Assembly (NCBI GenBank): GCA_015179125.1
Contig: WHVA01000404.1
Coordinates: 42,728-106,727, forward strand
Direction: 5' to 3'
Origin: Gautieria morchelliformis
Taxonomy: Eukaryota; Basidiomycota; Agaricomycetes; Gomphales; Gomphaceae
Length of the DNA: 64,000 nucleotides
The notes below the pieces were generated by a model. The model saw nothing but the letters and a program-made list of their open reading frames with translations, searched no databases and was not told where the DNA came from. Of this stretch, positions 60,057 through 64,000 are shown one piece after another (within the stretch, counting starts at the first letter, position 1; the number at the start of each line of letters is the position of its first letter). Position numbers and translations under genes: made by a program.

Positions 60057-60804
60057 ATGGGCCTGATCTAAGTCCATTATTGACTGTGGTAGTACTCTAT
60101 GCCCATGAAACTTTACTTTTCTCTAATGTCTGTTTGGTGTAGTGGTTATAAGTATTATATACATTGAGGTTAGTGCGGCAGGTTCAATTATTGAGGTTTG
60201 TAGATTTTGTTTCAACCAACAAACTTTGTGTAAATAGTTCATTGCCTATTTTTTTCTCTTTTCTTTCTGTAACTTGCTATTGCAGTTTTAATTTTTGGTA
60301 TATAAAATTCATGACACACACATACTAGTTTGGATGCACGAACAAGGCTTTAGTGTACCAATCGGGACCTCCCTCACTATGCTCGGGGCATCCCCCAATT
60401 TAATCATTTATTTTGGTATTTTTGGTATTACTTGTGTATATGAAAGCTTGAGGCGCGTTGGAGTCCGAAGCATCAGAGTGGGGATATATGATCACCCTCG
60501 ACACTGTGTCCCACGAAAAAAGAATTCAATCTCTGCTATTTGCTTATGTAATGCGGCAAATATCGCCAGGACAGGGAATCACATTTTATGAATTTTGAAA
60601 TGAAGAAATGAAAAAAAACATATAATGGAAATTTTTATAAGCTTGATTTCAACAAAAGAGCACCATAGAGTTGTCAAATAGTGTCTTATGAACAAATATA
60701 TGTCTTACTTTTTTTGATATTTCAAGTGTCTACAATAGGGAATGCATTCTGATAAGGTGGCAGATGGGCGCTTAGAGGGTGCGCGGTCTATACTGCCGCT
60801 GTCA
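60057..60804. mobile_element. Non-autonomous Tc1/mariner-like element, copy 5 (left truncated)
   Basis: Begins abruptly inside the element (gggcctgatctaagtcc) and keeps the tRNA-like boxes (60135 and 60181) and right inverted repeat, ending at TA 60805-60806. Confidence 0.7.
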
Positions 60805-61078
60805 TAGCATCAATAGACGAGCGGTACATTCATGTAGCAAAGTAATAACAAATTACAAGCCAAGGCAAATTTGAAGCATCACAACATACATGACAGATTG
60901 TAAAGTGCTGCAATAGACTGGAGAACAGGATGGTTAATGTAAGTTGCTGCATCTTGATTGATGTGGGGTTTGCATAGGAATTGCAGCTGTGATGCATTAG
61001 CTTGCATGCTATCCTTAAGCTTCTGCTGTTCTTCCAGAGCCTACCAAGCTATTAATCAGCGCCTAATGGAGACTCAAA

Positions 61079-62819
61079 TCACTCACTGGACACAACAGGC
61101 CCTGTCAGTTCTACATGTCCAGAATATCCAGTTGCCTCAGTGAACTCCTCTAACTCTATCCCTGCTGACCTAGCCTGTTCCGACTGCTGGCTTTCCTGAT
61201 CAGCCCCATCATTTTGCAAGGTCGTGGCACTAAAAGCCTGCGGGTTCCCAAATTCAGTGACTATGGCATACTTTGTCTGGCTGCTTGGAGGGTGGAGAAT
61301 AAAAGAGTGGATGATGAGGGGCTGTTAAGTTGAGAGTGTCTCTCTCTGAGAGCTAGGTGAAAGCGGCAGATGATAATTGCTGACAAGCTGTGTGTGCATT
61401 GTTAGTACAATCACAGGTCTTTCTCACTGAAAATATACCTGTTCTGAAGAGGACCTAAGATGTTACTAAGGCTTGGCTTTATACAACAAAGGTGCTGAAA
61501 TTAGCCATTTTTATTATCAAGATCAATGTCTTACACACCCTCAATACCTGAAATGTAAAAGAAGACAGAGTAAGCTCTCAAAGCTTAACAGGTTTATAAG
61601 TAACAAGACCTTAGATGTGATAGTATAAGCTACAGTAATGGTAAGCACAAATCTGAATATGAATTAGACATATGAAATATCATAGGAATGATATTCCATA
61701 CCCATATCTGACAAAGCCTTACCTGAGATTAGTGATATGACCATATATATATGCTATATGTTGTATGCTCACCTTGGTAAATCACTAGACTAATGACAGA
61801 TTTCTTATCCCAAATCTCACCTTTCCGCCAAAGCCTCAGGGTTTGAATGGAGCTCAGAATGGTTACTATCACAACTCCAGTTTCAAAAAGGATTACAGTA
61901 ACATTACTGATGGTGTCCACTGTCAAAGGTTAGAGACAAATCAGGCAAATACAGACCCCTAGATCTTACCCCTGAAGGATTTGTTAGTATAAATATAAGC
62001 AGAAAGTCCTAGCCAGTACTGACAAAGTCACTCTAGTAATTTGTGAACTATTGATATTGCAGTTGTCCCAAACAGAGAGGTACTATATCCATGAAATGAA
62101 TTTATGCTATTTATGCAAAGTCTACACAGGGACATACCACTTGAGTGATAATAGCACCAAGTATAAGCAGCCCAAGAACACACAAAACTCTTTGATTCTG
62201 AATGGAAATAGCATAGGTGCGAGCTAGCAGTAGGCCTAGACAAGTAAATTGTGTTGATCTTTCTACTTGAGAAATATATGGGTATGATCCCTCACCCTCT
62301 ATTCCAATGAGAGCCAGAACAGCGCAAGTCTCGAAAAGGCCAAAGATAGCATTACATTTCCTGCAAATATATTACTCTCTAGGTTGCTTTTGCGTGAGGA
62401 ATGGAAGTCATACTAGATGCTCATTCAAATCAGTAGGGGTGTTACACATGAGAACCATAGACGTAATGCACCTTAACGGAAATGTTAGAAAAGTTAAAAT
62501 ATGTCTCAACAAGAAGCGAAGCCAAGGTCATGTAACGAGCAAGTAAATAGAGAATGGTGCCGAGCCTGACGGTCTTGCACCAAATGTAGCTGATCTCAGA
62601 TGGGAGTGTGAGAAGCGTGTCGAAGAAGAGTAGTGCTGTATAACAAGGTATGGAACTCGTGGAATTAGACGGGACATGTACGCATACCAAGCCCCGCGAC
62701 GGCGGTATAGTTGATCGCAAGACTAGTTCAGGTAAGTTGTTTTGCATCGCACTCAATGTAGTAAGTACGGACCTGTCTGATGGTACCTGGTTAACAGCCG
62801 AGGCGTCCGCCTGAGACAT
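61079..62819 (-). pseudogene. DUF6533-like membrane protein, unit 7
   Basis: Start MSQADASAVNQVPSD. Exon 2 SLAINYTAVAGLA and exon 3 LLFFDTLLTLPSEISYIW are open; the middle exon keeps ISNVTVILFETGVV. A deletion in the C-terminal exon (about 61268, loss of the bases encoding the HNAIV region) shifts frame. Probably inactive or altered at the tail. Confidence 0.55.
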
Positions 62820-63017
62820 AATATAAGAAAGAAGGACTGGGATGCAGACGAGGGACTAAGTTTTGCGTAGCGGTGTGGGGGACGAGTAGCAGATCGCGAA
62901 GGTGTATGTATAAGATTCTGGCCATGGGTGCTGCCAGGTCAACAGATATTCACAGCATCCTATATTCAGTGCCCAACCATGGCACAATTTACAAGGGCGT
63001 AGTCTGATGAACGAACA

Positions 63018-64000
63018 TCTATAGTATAAAGTTCTAGGGGGGGCGGTTGTGGGCCTCCCTATATGAAAACAGCACGCTCCGCTGACATAATCCTGACATA
63101 AGCCTGACATAATCCTGACTAAGACGCAAACAAACCACGCAACTATGGCGGGGCTTGAATGCGAGCGGCGCAGCCGCGAGCAGCGTCTAATCCTGACTAA
63201 GACGCTGCGCACGACGCGCGTTCTCTACCCCCTGCCATCACGCTCTCCCACCGTCCTCCCAGCGTGCTTCTTTCATATCTATTTCTGTCTCAGGTATGTT
63301 CTCACCTCCTGGATCAATTGACTGACCCTGATGAGGCATGCAGAAGCTTTTCATTCACTGGTGTGTCTCTCATTTAATTTTCGCTTTTTTAACTCATTTT
63401 TGGCCCCTTTTTAGGCCAGATTACACCTCTCAGCTCCTCTTCACTCTGCCTGTGGGTGTCTGCCTGCATCCTGGTGAGCATCCTGGCCCCATTTTCGCTT
63501 TTTTTGCATGGTTTGCTCATGCAAGCAGCTCTGCAGTGCCTTGGGTATGTTTTTCTCTTTTATTTTCGCTTTTTTAGGCTTATTTTTGCCTTTCTCATGC
63601 CAGATCTATCCTCCCAGCCTCATATCTCTTAGGTATGGTTTCATCCTCTGAGCAATTCCCCTTTTCTGTGTTAATTTTCGCTTTTTTGCCCCATTTTTTC
63701 CCCTTTTCAGGCCAGATTACACCCCTCAGCTCCTTTTCACACTACCTGTGGGTGTCTGCCTGCATCCTGGTGAGCATCCTGGCCCCATTTTCGCTTTTTT
63801 TGCATGGTTTGCTCATGCAAGCTGTTCTGCAGTGCCTTGGGTATGTTTTTCTCTTTTATTTTCGCTTTTTTAGGCTTATTATTGCCTCTCTCAGGCCTGA
63901 TCTATATTCCCTGCCTCATATCTCTTAGGTATGGTTTCATCCTCTGAGCAATTCCCCTTTTCTGTGTTAATTTTCGCTTTTTTGCCCCATTTTTTCCCCT
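63018..64000 (+). mobile_element. Possible Helitron 5' end
   Basis: Array sequence stops after ...acgaaca and TCTATAGTATAAAG begins. Unit 1 reads acgaaca-ttctatg, so insertion is between A and T, with TC at the inserted end, as Helitrons do. A GC-rich inverted patch (GAGCGGCGCAGCCGCGAGC) lies near 63162. No Rep or helicase is visible before the window ends, so the assignment rests on the terminus only. Confidence 0.35.
63360..64000. repeat. ~296 bp tandem repeat running off the window
   Basis: AGGCCAGATTACACC starts at 63413 and 63709, and GGTATGGTTTCATCC at 63632 and 63928: period 296. Shorter words of the type TTTTCGCTTTTTT recur several times per unit. At least two copies are visible. Confidence 0.8.

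Noticed and set aside
1-64000. CRISPR array, bacterial operons or prophage
   Set aside because: No spaced short repeats or phage genes; introns and element types are fungal.

Overview
The window looks like nuclear DNA of a filamentous basidiomycete, probably an Agaricomycete. Signs are 50-55 nt introns with GTNNGT donors and CTNAY branch points, a gene resembling the mushroom-lineage DUF6533 membrane family, a chromodomain Ty3 element with an apparent self-primer, and Ty1/copia, Tc1/mariner, LINE and possible Helitron sequences. No bacterial-type operon or CRISPR array is present. Most open frames are shadows of repeats.

The backbone is an array of seven diverged units. Each carries a multi-exon membrane-protein gene on the minus strand (unit 1: 814-2564; unit 2: inverted 5' half at 12202-13065; unit 3: 16880-18629; unit 4: 25179-26920; unit 5: 38953-41579; unit 6: 53490-55228; unit 7: 61079-62819). 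Upstream of the gene lies an anonymous spacer, then in long units (1, 4, 6) extra DNA holding fragments of other host genes: a zinc-finger-like piece, the first exon of a membrane protein, and a CAF-1 p60/Cac2 fragment. Five units then carry a GC-rich proline-rich gene (copies at 7828, 14838, 20050, 35406, 43060) and a conserved linker. Units 3 to 6 read as a duplicated dimer: short unit with empty transposon site, then long unit with filled site, twice.

A non-autonomous Tc1/mariner-like element of about 0.9 kb, with inverted ends of about 55 bp and TA duplications, sits at the unit junction. It is present ahead of units 1, 2, 4 and 6, truncated ahead of unit 7, and absent ahead of units 3 and 5. 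It contains a tRNA-like A box/B box pair and has itself been hit by a foldback element (10470-11045), a 3.0 kb DDE transposon (21793-24828) and a full chromovirus (45302-52830).

Other insertions with clear target duplications are a copia element (27323-32269), an ORF1-only LINE (36415-38056), solo LTRs at 6731-7068, 39176-40111 and 49590-50863 (the last inside the chromovirus pol), and a possible Helitron 5' end at 63018. The seven in-frame stops I found in the chromovirus are all TGA where arginine CGA is expected, which points to CpG methylation and deamination. Taken together this is a methylated, nested-transposon tandem gene array. Whether any membrane-protein copy is still expressed cannot be read from sequence; units 1 and 6 are the best preserved.
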